Below, in pieces: positions 30,199 through 39,612 of a DNA stretch of 64,000 nucleotides. The notes under the pieces were generated by a model, which did no database searches, was not told the origin of the DNA, and saw only the letters and a program-made list of their open reading frames with translations. The stretch comes from WRMS01 sp038562165 (lineage in GTDB: Bacteria; Bacillota; Peptococcia; DRI-13; UBA5745). Location of the stretch: assembly GCA_038562165.1 (NCBI GenBank), contig JBCFAO010000015.1, positions 1 to 64,000 of the forward strand. Direction: 5' to 3'. The stretch's first letter is position 1. Each line of letters starts with the position of its first letter. Both the position numbers and the translations under genes were made by a program.

Positions 30199-32319
30199 TT
30201 ATTTTTTTTCCTGACGCAAAACTTCTTTCCGGGAGAGATTGACTCTGCCCTGTCTGTCGATTTCCGTCACCTTAACGGTGATGATATCGCCCACATTAAC
30301 TACATCTTCAACTTTGTTAACCCGTTCTTCCGCCAGGTGGGAAATATGAACCAGGCCTTCTTTACCGGGCAGCACTTCCACAAAGGCTCCAAAATTCATG
30401 ATTCTGGTGACCTTACCCGTGTAAACTTCGCCGACTTCCACTTCCCTGGTCAGGTCGCGGACAATTTGCATAGCCCGTTCCCCTGCTGCCGCATCGCTGG
30501 TGGCAATCATCACCAGACCGCTGTCCTCGATGTCAATCTTGACGCCGGTTTCCTCAATAATCTTCTTAATTACTTTGCCGCCTGGTCCGATGACTTCCCG
30601 AATCTTATCGGGATCAATGGTCATGGTCAGAATTCTGGGGGCAAAAGGCGACATTTCCGGACGGGGCTTGTCGATGACTTCCAGTATCTTCTCCATAATA
30701 TGCATACGGCCTTTCTTGGCCTGAGCCAAGGCATCGGCCAAAATTTCCCTGGACAAGCCGTCTACCTTGATGTCCATCTGCAAAGCCGTAACGCCCTGAG
30801 CCGTGCCGGCCACTTTGAAGTCCATATCGCCGTGGTGATCTTCCAGGCCTTGGATATCGCTAAGAATCGTGTAATATTCGCCTTCCTTGATCAGGCCCAT
30901 GGCGATACCGGCCACCGGCCGCTTAATGGGAACACCGGCATCCATCAGTGAGATGGTGCTGCCGCAAACGGAAGCCATAGATGATGAACCGTTGGATTCC
31001 AAGACTTCGGAAACCAGACGGATCGTATAAGGAAACTCCTCTAGAGAAGGAATCATGGGCTCCAAAGCCCGCTCTGCCAATGCGCCGTGACCGATTTCCC
31101 GGCGGCCGGGGCCTCTCATGGGCCTGGTCTCCCCTACGCTGTAAGGGGGGAAATTATAGTGATGCATATAGCGCTTGGAAGTCTCAACTCCAAGGCCGTC
31201 AAGAAGCTGATCCTCGCTGGAAGAACCTAAGGTAGTGACATTAAGAACCTGGGTTTGGCCCCGGGTAAATAAGCCGCTGCCGTGAGTCCGGGGCAAAACG
31301 CCGGCCTCTACTTTAATAGGCCGAATTTCATCGGTAGCCCTGCCGTCAGGCCGGATTTTATCAATGCTGATCAGCCGGCGGACATGATCCTTCTCAATAT
31401 CCTCCAGGATAGCAGCAATCTCTTTGGCCCGTTCCGGGAATTCTTCGATGAATTTTTCCATAGTAGAAACTTTCACCTGATCCACAGCCGCCTCCCGGGC
31501 CAGTTTTTCCGGTGTCCGCAAAGCAGTCAGCATATTGGCTTCGGCAAAGCCCCGAACCGCCGCTGCCAGCTCCGGATCAAAAGCCGCCAGCACCGGTACC
31601 ATTTTTTCTTTGGCCAGTCCCATAGCTAAAGCTTCCTGACGGAACTCCTCAATAAAAGCCGTGATTTTTTTGATGGCGTCATGGCCAAACATCATGGCGT
31701 CCAGGCAAGCTTCCTCGGATACCTCTTTAGCGCCGGCCTCCACCATCATGATAGCATCGGCAGTGCCGGCCACCGTCAGGTTTAACAGGCTTTCGTCGTT
31801 TTGAGCCAAAGTGGGATTTAAGACAAACTCATCACCCATAAGACCTACCGCTACCGTAGCTGTAGGCCCGTCGAAAGGTATATTGGAAATATGCAAAGCA
31901 GCGGCAGCGCCGATACCCGCCAAAATCTCCGGGGGATTGTCCTGCTCTACACTAAACACGGTAGCCACTACCTGAACTTCATTGCGGAAGCCCTCAGGGA
32001 ATAAAGGCCGGATGGGCCGGTCAATGAGCCGGGCCGACAAAATGGCTTTTTCACTGGGCCGTCCTTCTCTTTTGATAAATCCGCCGGGAATCTTGCCCAC
32101 GGAATACATTTTTTCTTCATACTCCACTGCCAGAGGGAAAAAATCGATACCCTCCCTAATGGATTTTGAAGCGGTGGCGCTGACCAGTACACAAGTATCG
32201 CCGTAGCGGGCCATCACGGCGCCGCCGGCCTGTTTTGCCAGACGGCCTGTTTCCAGGCTTAAGGTCCGCCCTGCCAGCTCCATCTCCTTTCGCAACACCG
32301 TTGCATCACTATAAGGCAT
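30199..32319 (-). CDS. pnp: Polyribonucleotide nucleotidyltransferase (PNPase)
   Basis: 706 residues: two RNase PH cores separated by a helical domain, a KH domain (REVIGPGGKVIKKIIEETG) and an S1 domain at the C-terminus (G-E-V-Y-T-G-K-V-T-R-I-M-N-F-G-A-F-V-E). The active second core has FPPYSVGETRPMRGPGRREIGHG. It degrades RNA phosphorolytically 3'-5'. A near-consensus promoter lies 50-75 nt upstream, separated from rpsO by a strong terminator. Confidence 0.97.
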   Translation of the reverse strand: MPYSDATVLRKEMELAGRTLSLETGRLAKQAGGAVMARYGDTCVLVSATASKSIREGIDFFPLAVEYEEKMYSVGKIPGGFIKREGRPSEKAILSARLIDRPIRPLFPEGFRNEVQVVATVFSVEQDNPPEILAGIGAAAALHISNIPFDGPTATVAVGLMGDEFVLNPTLAQNDESLLNLTVAGTADAIMMVEAGAKEVSEEACLDAMMFGHDAIKKITAFIEEFRQEALAMGLAKEKMVPVLAAFDPELAAAVRGFAEANMLTALRTPEKLAREAAVDQVKVSTMEKFIEEFPERAKEIAAILEDIEKDHVRRLISIDKIRPDGRATDEIRPIKVEAGVLPRTHGSGLFTRGQTQVLNVTTLGSSSEDQLLDGLGVETSKRYMHHYNFPPYSVGETRPMRGPGRREIGHGALAERALEPMIPSLEEFPYTIRLVSEVLESNGSSSMASVCGSTISLMDAGVPIKRPVAGIAMGLIKEGEYYTILSDIQGLEDHHGDMDFKVAGTAQGVTALQMDIKVDGLSREILADALAQAKKGRMHIMEKILEVIDKPRPEMSPFAPRILTMTIDPDKIREVIGPGGKVIKKIIEETGVKIDIEDSGLVMIATSDAAAGERAMQIVRDLTREVEVGEVYTGKVTRIMNFGAFVEVLPGKEGLVHISHLAEERVNKVEDVVNVGDIITVKVTEIDRQGRVNLSRKEVLRQEKK

Positions 32320-32365
32320 ATTACATTTCCTCCATTTTCTTCTGTCTCTTTTTGTTCTAAATCGT

Positions 32366-32394
32366 ATTGTACACGTTGATTATGATTTCCGCAA
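32366..32394 (-). promoter_or_regulatory. pnp promoter
   Basis: TTGCGG (32394-32389) and TACAAT (32371-32366) on the minus strand with 17 nt between; start about 45 nt before the pnp ATG. Confidence 0.62.
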
Positions 32395-32632
32395 TTGTAA
32401 TTTAAAATAAATGAAAGAAGGCGCCGCCGTTTTGCCGCTTTCTCCCGCGGTGAGATTCCAGAATACACGTCAGCCAGTAGCGGGTGATGGCAGTATAAGC
32501 GGAGTATGCTGCGCTGCCCCGGCGGCGCTTAAATTGCAGGTTTCAGCGCCACAGCCTGTCCATACCGCAGCCTAAAGGCTCTTTGTAATTCTAAGCTTTC
32601 CCATAACCTATTAAATCTATCATTTTTTGAAC
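32395..32632. other. Gap between rpsO terminator and pnp promoter
   Basis: No gene is seen. A perfect 9-bp inverted repeat GCGCCGCCG (32421-32429) and CGGCGGCGC (32520-32528) encloses 90 nt that contains smaller hairpins. Next to it is AAATTGCAGGTTT (32531-32543), a 13-mer identical to one at 54027-54039 on the other strand. The role of the structure is unknown. Confidence 0.6.
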
Positions 32633-32682
32633 AAAAAAGAACTGCCGCCCCCTGGTTTGATTAAACCAATTTGCGACAGTTC
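32633..32682 (-). terminator. rpsO terminator
   Basis: On the minus strand GAACTGTCGC pairs with GCGGCAGTTC (one mismatch), with an inner TTGGTTT-aatc-AAACCA stem, followed by TTTTTTG. It begins 14 nt after the rpsO stop. Confidence 0.88.
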
Positions 32683-32695
32683 CTCTGCTTTTGTT

Positions 32696-32965
32696 CTAGC
32701 GGCGAATGCCGTTAGCTTCAATAATGGTTTTATACCGGTTATAATCTTTGTTCTTGACATAATTCAGCAGACCCCGGCGAGCGCCGACCATTTTCAACAG
32801 GCCGCGGCGGCTATGATGATCCTTCTTGTGGATCTTCAGATGCTCCGTCAGGTAGTTGATGCGTTCGGTGAGAATGGCGATCTGCACCTCGGGAGAACCG
32901 GTATCCGATTCGTGAAGCCGATTTTTTTCGATTACACCTGTTTTTGATTCTTTTGTCATTACCAT
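32696..32965 (-). CDS. rpsO: 30S ribosomal protein S15
   Basis: 89 residues, complete: the conserved H-E-S-D-T-G-S-P-E-V-Q-I-A block, LTEHLKIHKKDHHSRRGLL and the YxxI C-terminus. It nucleates assembly of the 30S platform. The 187-nt gap up to ribF holds a 70-bp palindromic repeat and a leader in which autoregulation of the family might act, although I could not identify the S15 binding fold. Confidence 0.98.
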   Translation of the reverse strand: MVMTKESKTGVIEKNRLHESDTGSPEVQIAILTERINYLTEHLKIHKKDHHSRRGLLKMVGARRGLLNYVKNKDYNRYKTIIEANGIRR

Positions 32966-33090
32966 GGTTAATACCCCTCTCTTTTCCTATCCTTATTCGT
33001 CCGGCAATACCAGGTAAAACGGCGGTAACTCGTAAAACCGGGTAATGCTAAGGCTCCTTCAAGCTTTTGCCCTTAGAGCAATTGACAGTA

Positions 33091-33160
33091 TTGAATTATA
33101 ACGCCTCAGTAGAAAAAATTCAAGGGTGAATTTTTTCTTTCCTCTGTGCGTTTCAACGAG
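33091..33160. repeat. 70-bp palindromic repeat (family C) between ribF and rpsO
   Basis: Starts TTGAATTATAACGCC and ends GCGTTTCAACGAG; the core is GAAAAAATTC-aagg-GAATTTTTTC. The same layout recurs at 53.13 and 55.09 kb with a different core. Its right edge supplies the ribF stop codon. Confidence 0.75.
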
Positions 33161-34184
33161 GCACAGGCAAATGATGATAGAAATCTTTATCATATGAAAA
33201 AATTGTCTCGATAGTTTTATACTTTTTCTCTAAATCTGCTTGCCAGCTATTTAAAGCTTCAATCGCATATTTTTCATCTATGGCTATTTGCCGGCGCAGG
33301 CCATCCAGATCGGCGAACGTCTTTTCCGGCCGCAGCCGGTCCGTTAAGGCCACCCGCAAGGTCTTGCCATACAGGTCCCCGGAAAAATTGATCAAGTTGG
33401 CCTCAAAGCTTGGCTTTTTGTCTTCCTGCTTCACTGTGGGCCGGATACCTGCATTAATGACAGCCCGGTGAATAGAACCGTCCTCTTCTTGAACAAAGCC
33501 GCCGTAAACGCCGTAAGCTGGCCAAGTCAGCTCCTGGTTCAGTTCCAAATTGGCCGTAGGAAAGCCTAATCGGGTACCCAGCTTGTTGCCGCCGATGACT
33601 TTGCCCGTATAAATATGACTATGGCCCAACAGGGAGCAAGCTTCTTTCATATGCCCCTTCTCAATAAACCGGCGGATTTCCGTAGAACTGACGGTTTTTC
33701 CTTTATAAGTAATTTTCGGCAGAATACCGCAGGAAAAGCCGTAGATTTCCCCCAGCCGGCATAAGGTCTCACTTTTGCCGGCGCCGCCTTTTCCGAAGCT
33801 GTAGTTGAAGCCGCAGGCAGCCGTCCTGATCTGCAAAAGGCCCGCCAGGTAATCCCGGACGAAAGCCTCGGGGCTTAACCCGGCAAATTCCCGGTCAAAA
33901 GGCAGGATAAAAACATGGATATCGCCATAAGCCTGAATTAAGCGAATCTTGTCCTCTAAAGTATTAAGATTACGGATGCCCCCATTGCCCCTTAATATTT
34001 TTAGAGGATGGGGCTCGATAAGCAGTACGCCTGCCTGACCGCCCTTTTCCCCGGCTGCCTGCAGCACGTAATCAAGGAGGGTCTGATGGCCCAGATGCAG
34101 ACCGTCAAAATAGCCCAGGGCAACGTGAAGCTCGTGGGCGGCGGCAAAATCTGCGATTTTATTTTTTTCGTCCAGTACAACCAT
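33153..34184 (-). CDS. ribF: Bifunctional riboflavin kinase / FAD synthetase
   Basis: 343 residues: an N-terminal nucleotidyltransferase domain (ALGYFDGLHLGHQTLL; SSTEIRRFIEKG) and a C-terminal riboflavin kinase domain (GGNKLGTRLGFPTANL, G-V-Y-G-G). It makes FMN and FAD. AGGAG stands 5 nt before the ATG. The last codons lie inside a palindromic repeat, so the final residues (LPVPR) may be repeat-derived. Confidence 0.95.
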   Translation of the reverse strand: MVVLDEKNKIADFAAAHELHVALGYFDGLHLGHQTLLDYVLQAAGEKGGQAGVLLIEPHPLKILRGNGGIRNLNTLEDKIRLIQAYGDIHVFILPFDREFAGLSPEAFVRDYLAGLLQIRTAACGFNYSFGKGGAGKSETLCRLGEIYGFSCGILPKITYKGKTVSSTEIRRFIEKGHMKEACSLLGHSHIYTGKVIGGNKLGTRLGFPTANLELNQELTWPAYGVYGGFVQEEDGSIHRAVINAGIRPTVKQEDKKPSFEANLINFSGDLYGKTLRVALTDRLRPEKTFADLDGLRRQIAIDEKYAIEALNSWQADLEKKYKTIETIFSYDKDFYHHLPVPR

Positions 34185-34201
34185 ATGTTCTCCTAAGTAT
34201 C

Positions 34202-35134
34202 CTAATTGAAGGTTTTGTCCGGTTTGAAAAGAATCCAGCCTTGTTTATCACCGTAGCCGGCTTGCCAGGAACCTAAAGCCACTAAACGGCCCTCCTGGTC
34301 CAGGACGCAGCCTTTGCTTGCTGCCGCCTCTGCCGTTGGAAATTCGGAGGCCCGCAGCCACAAGGTCTGGCCCTGGCGAAGTCTTGCAGCCTCTCCTTCT
34401 GCCGCTATAGCTTGCGGCAGGCTAAATAAAGCCAGCTCTTTGGGAGCCAGCATCTCTGCGGAAAGGCTGCCCTTATCTTCTTTATGCTGCCGAATCTCCT
34501 CCAAAGTAAAGCTGTTTGCCAAAAAGCAAGGCCCTACAGATAAACGCAGCAAAAAGCTCATGGCGCCGCCGCTGTCCAGCAGCCGGGCTAAATCCCGGCA
34601 AAGCATGCGAACATATGTTCCGCTGCCGCATTCCACAATAAAGCGGATTGTTGAACCCCGGCATTCCAATATCTGAAAGGAGCGGATGAATACCTCTCTT
34701 GCCATGCCGCTAACCACTTCGCCTTTGCGGGCCAAACGGTGCAGGCTTTGTCCCTGTTTTTTGACGGCGGAAAAGGCCGGCACCTCCTGGAGGATCCGGC
34801 CCTCCAAAGAGCCGGCGGCCCGCTGCACTCCTGCCAGGTCGCGGGCGGACTCCAGAGCGGGTACGGAAAAAGACCGTATCCTCTCTCCCCAGATATCCTG
34901 GGTATCCGTCTCGTAACCCAGTTCCAGTTCACCATAATAGCTTTTTTCGCCGCCGGACAAATAGTCCGCCAGCTTTGTGGCTTGGCCCAGGCAAACCGGC
35001 AGCACGCCAGCGGCCTGGGGATCCAAGGTGCCGCAATGGCCTATTTTCTTTTCTCCCAATGTCCGCCTTAAAAAAGATATGACATCATGGGAGGTCATAC
35101 CGGGGGGTTTTAATACATTGATAATACCTTCCAC
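34202..35134 (-). CDS. truB: tRNA pseudouridine-55 synthase
   Basis: 310 residues: GIINVLKPPGMTSHDVI, the catalytic GTLDPQAAGVLPV (nucleophilic Asp) and YETDTQD. A PUA-like C-terminal segment follows. It makes pseudouridine 55 of the T-loop. Located in the standard rbfA-nrnA-truB-ribF order, 17 nt from nrnA. Confidence 0.96.
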   Translation of the reverse strand: MEGIINVLKPPGMTSHDVISFLRRTLGEKKIGHCGTLDPQAAGVLPVCLGQATKLADYLSGGEKSYYGELELGYETDTQDIWGERIRSFSVPALESARDLAGVQRAAGSLEGRILQEVPAFSAVKKQGQSLHRLARKGEVVSGMAREVFIRSFQILECRGSTIRFIVECGSGTYVRMLCRDLARLLDSGGAMSFLLRLSVGPCFLANSFTLEEIRQHKEDKGSLSAEMLAPKELALFSLPQAIAAEGEAARLRQGQTLWLRASEFPTAEAAASKGCVLDQEGRLVALGSWQAGYGDKQGWILFKPDKTFN

Positions 35135-35150
35135 TTTAAAACCTCCCCGA

Positions 35151-36116
35151 TTAGCTATTGGTCAAAGATTCCGTCAGTAATCGGCCGATTTTTTCTTTAG
35201 CCTTTTCAAAAGGCTCCTGAAGGGTACAACCGGCTGCCCGGACATGGCCGCCGCCCCCTAGAGAGGCCATAAAGGCTGAGCTGTCTAAAAAGTTCTTACT
35301 GCGCAGACTGGCCTTAATCAGGCCGGGGGAAGTCTCTTTCAGCAACAGGACGGCTTCAATGCCTTCAATACTGCGCAATACTTCAATGGTGTTGTCCGTT
35401 TCCGTATCTTGGAGTCCGCCAGCGGTCAGCAATTCATAAGGTAAAGCGCAAAGAATCCCTCGGCCTGCCGCCAGATATTCTATGCGCTCCATAACCTCCT
35501 GCAACAAAACCAGTTCCGCTTTGGGACGGTTCTCCCAAAGCTTCTGCCGAATCAGCGCCAAATCGGCGCCACAAGCCAGCAGCTTGGAAGCTATATCCAA
35601 AGTTTCACTACTGGTACTGCTGAAACGAAAGCCGCCGGTATCCGTGACCAATGCCGTATAAAAGCAGGTAGCTGCTTCCGCCGGTACAGGCACGCCTTCC
35701 TCAAAAAGCAAGCGGCACAGTATCTGGGCTGTAGCCCCGGCTTGAGCATCCACCCAGTTTAGTATGCCAAAATTGGGATTGCTGATATGGTGGTCTGCAT
35801 TTAACAGCGCCTTTTTGGTGCCCAGAAAATACTCGCAGCGCTGCTGGTCCCCGCAGTCCACTAAAATCACTGCGGAATCCCTGGGTATACGCAATTCACC
35901 TTTGGGAACCTGCTGAATCAGATGCTGTCCCGGCATCCAGGAATAAGATTCCGCTATAGGGTAGGGTCTGGGGAGCCTGGGCTTATAGCCCAGAGACTCC
36001 AAAACCAGACCCAGGCCTAAGCCGGAGCCCCAGGCGTCGCCATCAGGCCTTTCGTGAACCATAATCAGAATATCCTGCTGCTGATAAAGAAAAGGCTCTA
36101 ATTGCTGCCAGTTCAT
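35151..36116 (-). CDS. nrnA: DHH/DHHA1 phosphoesterase, NrnA-type oligoribonuclease
   Basis: 321 residues: HERPDGDAWGSGLGLGL, VDCGD and NADHHISN form the DHH catalytic site; SLGGGGHVRAAG is the DHHA1 motif. It degrades short RNA and dephosphorylates pAp. It overlaps the 3' end of rbfA by 4 nt (ATGA), so the pair is coupled. Confidence 0.95.
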   Translation of the reverse strand: MNWQQLEPFLYQQQDILIMVHERPDGDAWGSGLGLGLVLESLGYKPRLPRPYPIAESYSWMPGQHLIQQVPKGELRIPRDSAVILVDCGDQQRCEYFLGTKKALLNADHHISNPNFGILNWVDAQAGATAQILCRLLFEEGVPVPAEAATCFYTALVTDTGGFRFSSTSSETLDIASKLLACGADLALIRQKLWENRPKAELVLLQEVMERIEYLAAGRGILCALPYELLTAGGLQDTETDNTIEVLRSIEGIEAVLLLKETSPGLIKASLRSKNFLDSSAFMASLGGGGHVRAAGCTLQEPFEKAKEKIGRLLTESLTNS

Positions 36117-36475
36117 GACTCTTTCCCTTCGCGGGCCTGCTGGTTTAACAGCTCGTTGATCCTGGCCCCCACTTGAATAGAATTATCCGATCGAAAGGTC
36201 AATTCCGGTGTAAACCGCAAATTCAGGCGATTAGCCAGCTCTCCCCGAATAAAACCAACCGCTTGTTTAAAAGCTTTAACAATATGGGCTTGCTCTTCGG
36301 TATTGCCCAAACAGCTTAGGTAAATGGTAGCGGTACTGATATCCCGGCTAACCTCCACATGGGTAACGCTAACCAGCCCGCTTTTGACTCTGGGATCTTT
36401 CATATCCTCCCGGATGATTTCCGACAGCTCTCTTTTGATCTCCTCGGCCACTCTGTCTTTGCGATGAGAAGTCAT
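36113..36475 (-). CDS. rbfA: Ribosome-binding factor A
   Basis: About 120 residues: RKDRVAEEIKRELSEIIRED, DPRV, V-T-H-V-E-V-S-R-D and R-L-N-L-R-F-T-P-E-L-T-F. It binds 30S precursors and helps the last steps of 16S maturation. I chose the ATG at 36475 (AAGGAAGG upstream) over the open frame at 36505. Confidence 0.94.
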   Translation of the reverse strand: MTSHRKDRVAEEIKRELSEIIREDMKDPRVKSGLVSVTHVEVSRDISTATIYLSCLGNTEEQAHIVKAFKQAVGFIRGELANRLNLRFTPELTFRSDNSIQVGARINELLNQQAREGKES

Positions 36476-36501
36476 AGCGCCAACCTTCCTTTCTGGAAGC
36501 A

Positions 36502-39500
36502 TCAAGTTAATTCTCTCTTGATTTCCTCCATAATAAAGCCTTCGATATTATCCCCAATCTGGAAGTCATTAAACCGGTCAATACCGATACCGCACTCGAA
36601 GTTTGTAGCCACTTCCTTGACATCGTCTTTAAAGCGGCGCAACGAGCCTAAACTTCCTTCAAAAATAACGATATTATCCCGAATCACCCTGACTTGACAG
36701 CCCCGGGTAATTTTGCCCTCCAAAATATAACAGCCGGCAATAGCACCCACTTTAGGTACTCTGATGACCTGGCGAACCTCTGCCCGGCCGATAACCGACT
36801 CCCTGATCTCCGGCTTCAGAAGACCGGAAAGGGCAGACTTTACGTCCTCAATGGCATTGTAAATTACCCGGTATAAGCGGATATCTACTTGGTTTGCTTC
36901 GGCGGCCTTTCTGGCGTTAACATCGGGACGTACATTAAAGCCCAAGATAATAGCGTTGGAGGCGGAAGCAAAATCCACATCGGCCTCGGTGATACCGCCC
37001 ACACCCTGGTGAATGGTCTGCACCCTTACTTCGTCGTTGGACAGCTTTTCCAGGGAAGATTTTAAAGCTTCGATAGAACCCTGGACGTCGGCCTTGATGA
37101 TGATATTCAGATCTTTTACCTCACCGGTTTGAATCTGAGCAAACAGATCATCGAGAGAGATACGGCTCCGGGAATGAATTACTTCCTCCCGCTTTACTGC
37201 CGTCCTTTCGCTGGCGATTTGCTTAGCTAAACGTTCGTCGGCTACGGCCTGGAATATGTCGCCGGCCTGAGGAACTTCTGATAAACCGACAATTTCCACC
37301 GGTGTGGAAGGACCGGCTTTCTTTAGCTGCCTGCCCCGCTCGTCATTCATAGCTCTAACCCGGCCTTGGGCCGTACCGGCAATCACGAAGTCGCCTGTCT
37401 CCAAGGTACCGTTTTGCACCAGCACCGTAGCCACCGGGCCCCTGCCCTTATCTAATTTGGCCTCGACGACTACGCCTTTGGCCTTACGGTCCGGATTGGC
37501 TTTTAAATCGCCCATATCCGCCACTAGCAGAACCATCTCCAGCAATTGATCGATGCCCTGCCGGGTCTTGGCAGATACTTCCGCAAATACCGTATCGCCG
37601 CCCCAGTCTTCGGTAACCAGGCCATGCTCCGTCAGTTCTTGCTTGATCCGCTCAGGGTTGGCTCCTTCTTTATCGATCTTGTTGACGGCTACGATAATAG
37701 GCACCTTGGCGCCTTTGGCATGATTGATGGCTTCTATGGTCTGAGGCATGACACCGTCGTCGGCAGCCACTACCAGTATAGCAATATCGGTGCATTGAGC
37801 GCCTCTGGCCCGCATAGCGGTAAAGGCTTCATGACCCGGCGTATCCAAAAAGGTAATTTTGCGATTGTTGATTTCTACCTGATAAGCGCCAATATGCTGA
37901 GTAATACCGCCGGCCTCGGAAGCCTGAACATTGGCTTTGCGGATAGCATCCAGCAAAGAGGTTTTGCCGTGGTCTACGTGGCCCATAATGGTGACTACCG
38001 GCGGCCTTTCTTTCAGGCTGGCGGGATCATCGGCCTCTTCTGCGGCAATCAGGATGTCTTCCTTGGTGGCCTTGGCCTCTACCTGTGTGCCAAATTCTTG
38101 GCCCAGGAGAATCAAGGTGTCCATATCCAGCTCTTGATTGATATTGGCCATAACACCCAGGGAAATCAGCTTCTTGATGATATCTCCCGTTTTCCGGCCC
38201 AGAAGGTGGGCAAACTCCATAACGGTAGTAGGCCCTTCCAGGGTAATATTTTTAATGACCACCGGCGCCGGCTCTTGCCGCTGAGGTTTGCCTCTGTCCC
38301 GGCCGCCCTTGCCTCTGTTGCGGTTGTTTCTTATGTCCTCGGGCCTTGTCTGCTTACGGTTGGGGGTGCGGGAGATGCCGCCTCTGTCGTAAGCTTTTTC
38401 GCCTACGGCATTCTCAACCTTATTGAGGAAACGGCTGTCTTCCTCTGTGGCAGAGCCCAGGTGAGTCAGCTGATCTGCAGTGTCCCGGCCGATAGTCGGC
38501 GCCTTCGGTCCTTTATTAAAACCTTTGGAACGGTTATCTACAGGCGCTCCCGGACGGCGGGGCTTCTGCTGCTGTGCAGCCCCCGGAACCTGCGTATATC
38601 TATCCGTATTGTTCCGGCCCTGGCCTTGACCCTGGCCGGCAAAACGTCCGCCTTGACCCGGTTTGCGGCCTTGGTTCTGGCCTTGGCCCTGCTGCCCGGG
38701 CGCCTGCCCCTGGTTCTGGTGCTGGCCTTGATGTTGGCCCTGGTGCTGGCCTTGATGTTGGCCCTGGTGCTGGCCTTGATGTTGGCCCTGGTGCTGGCTT
38801 TGCTCTCCTGCCTGGGCGCCGCCGCCCTGGGGTCTGCCCTGACCTTGGCCCATGGGTTTGGCCCCAGGCCTATTGCCTTGATCGGCAGGCCGGGGTCCTT
38901 GGTTGCGGTTTCTGTTTTGATCAAAGCCCTGACGCGGGCCTTGACCGCCCTGTCCACCTTGCCCTCCCTGAGTCATGCCGCTGCGTTGCTGCTGCTGAGG
39001 CTGAGGCCTTTGGCCCTGCTGCTGGGATTGCGGCTGCTGCCTTTGACCCTGCTGCTGGGGTTGCGGCCTTTGGCCCTGGGCCCCGGCAGGTTGTCCGCCA
39101 GGGCTAAAGCTCCGGTTTCCCGGGCCGGCATTTCTCTGCTTGTCGCCGGTAAAGCTTCTGGCCGTAGCCTGAGCTTCCTGGGGACTGATGCTGTCGCCGG
39201 GCTGACGGCTTCTGGCTGCCGGACCGGGCTGGCTGCCGGCGGCTACCGGCCTGGCCCCGGCGGGGCGCTGTCCGCCGCCTGCTGAGCCTGCGCCGGCACT
39301 GCCGGAGCCGGCATTACCGCCAACATTACTCTGCTGCTGACCCTGGCCAAAGCCGGGTTCCCGTACAGCAGGACGATTCTTCAGTCCCGACAGGGGAGGC
39401 TTTTCTTTCTTTTCTACAGGTCTTGGTATAGGTTCGGCATTGGGATCTCCCAAGTGTTTAAGTACCATAGCTTTAATCCGGTTCACCTCGTTACCTGGTA

Positions 39501-39612
39501 TCGTACTCATATGATTTTTCATGGGCAGGCCCAACTCAATCATGGTTTCCAACAAGACTTTGCTGTTCATGTCCATTTCTTTTGCTAATTCGTATACTCG
39601 AATAGTAGCCAT
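36502..39612 (-). CDS. infB: Translation initiation factor IF-2
   Basis: 1036 residues. The N-terminus has an IF2-N domain (RVYELAKEMDMNSKVLLETM). A very long low-complexity linker (about residues 75-340) rich in Gln, Gly, Arg and Pro includes GQHQ tandem repeats. Then come a second IF2-N domain, the GTPase (GHVDHGKTSLLD, DTPGHE, NKID) and the C-terminal domains that bind fMet-tRNA. The DNA behind the linker has a 24-bp tandem repeat (38716-38798). Length is about 200-300 residues above a usual Firmicute IF-2. Confidence 0.96.
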   Translation of the reverse strand: MATIRVYELAKEMDMNSKVLLETMIELGLPMKNHMSTIPGNEVNRIKAMVLKHLGDPNAEPIPRPVEKKEKPPLSGLKNRPAVREPGFGQGQQQSNVGGNAGSGSAGAGSAGGGQRPAGARPVAAGSQPGPAARSRQPGDSISPQEAQATARSFTGDKQRNAGPGNRSFSPGGQPAGAQGQRPQPQQQGQRQQPQSQQQGQRPQPQQQQRSGMTQGGQGGQGGQGPRQGFDQNRNRNQGPRPADQGNRPGAKPMGQGQGRPQGGGAQAGEQSQHQGQHQGQHQGQHQGQHQGQHQGQHQNQGQAPGQQGQGQNQGRKPGQGGRFAGQGQGQGRNNTDRYTQVPGAAQQQKPRRPGAPVDNRSKGFNKGPKAPTIGRDTADQLTHLGSATEEDSRFLNKVENAVGEKAYDRGGISRTPNRKQTRPEDIRNNRNRGKGGRDRGKPQRQEPAPVVIKNITLEGPTTVMEFAHLLGRKTGDIIKKLISLGVMANINQELDMDTLILLGQEFGTQVEAKATKEDILIAAEEADDPASLKERPPVVTIMGHVDHGKTSLLDAIRKANVQASEAGGITQHIGAYQVEINNRKITFLDTPGHEAFTAMRARGAQCTDIAILVVAADDGVMPQTIEAINHAKGAKVPIIVAVNKIDKEGANPERIKQELTEHGLVTEDWGGDTVFAEVSAKTRQGIDQLLEMVLLVADMGDLKANPDRKAKGVVVEAKLDKGRGPVATVLVQNGTLETGDFVIAGTAQGRVRAMNDERGRQLKKAGPSTPVEIVGLSEVPQAGDIFQAVADERLAKQIASERTAVKREEVIHSRSRISLDDLFAQIQTGEVKDLNIIIKADVQGSIEALKSSLEKLSNDEVRVQTIHQGVGGITEADVDFASASNAIILGFNVRPDVNARKAAEANQVDIRLYRVIYNAIEDVKSALSGLLKPEIRESVIGRAEVRQVIRVPKVGAIAGCYILEGKITRGCQVRVIRDNIVIFEGSLGSLRRFKDDVKEVATNFECGIGIDRFNDFQIGDNIEGFIMEEIKRELT
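38716..38798 (-). repeat. 24-bp tandem repeat inside infB
   Basis: Three and a half units of a 24-bp sequence (two related 12-bp halves, CTGGTGCTGGCC and TTGATGTTGGCC on the plus strand) encode (GQHQ)n in IF-2. Units at 38716, 38740 and 38764 are identical; the run is in frame, so copy-number change would lengthen or shorten the linker by 8 residues. Confidence 0.9.

Noticed and set aside
37546..39285. A 579-codon open frame on the plus strand
   Set aside because: It is the antisense of the infB low-complexity linker; repeated GC-rich codons leave the opposite frame open. Composition is Leu/Ala repeats, with no ribosome site, and infB is certain.
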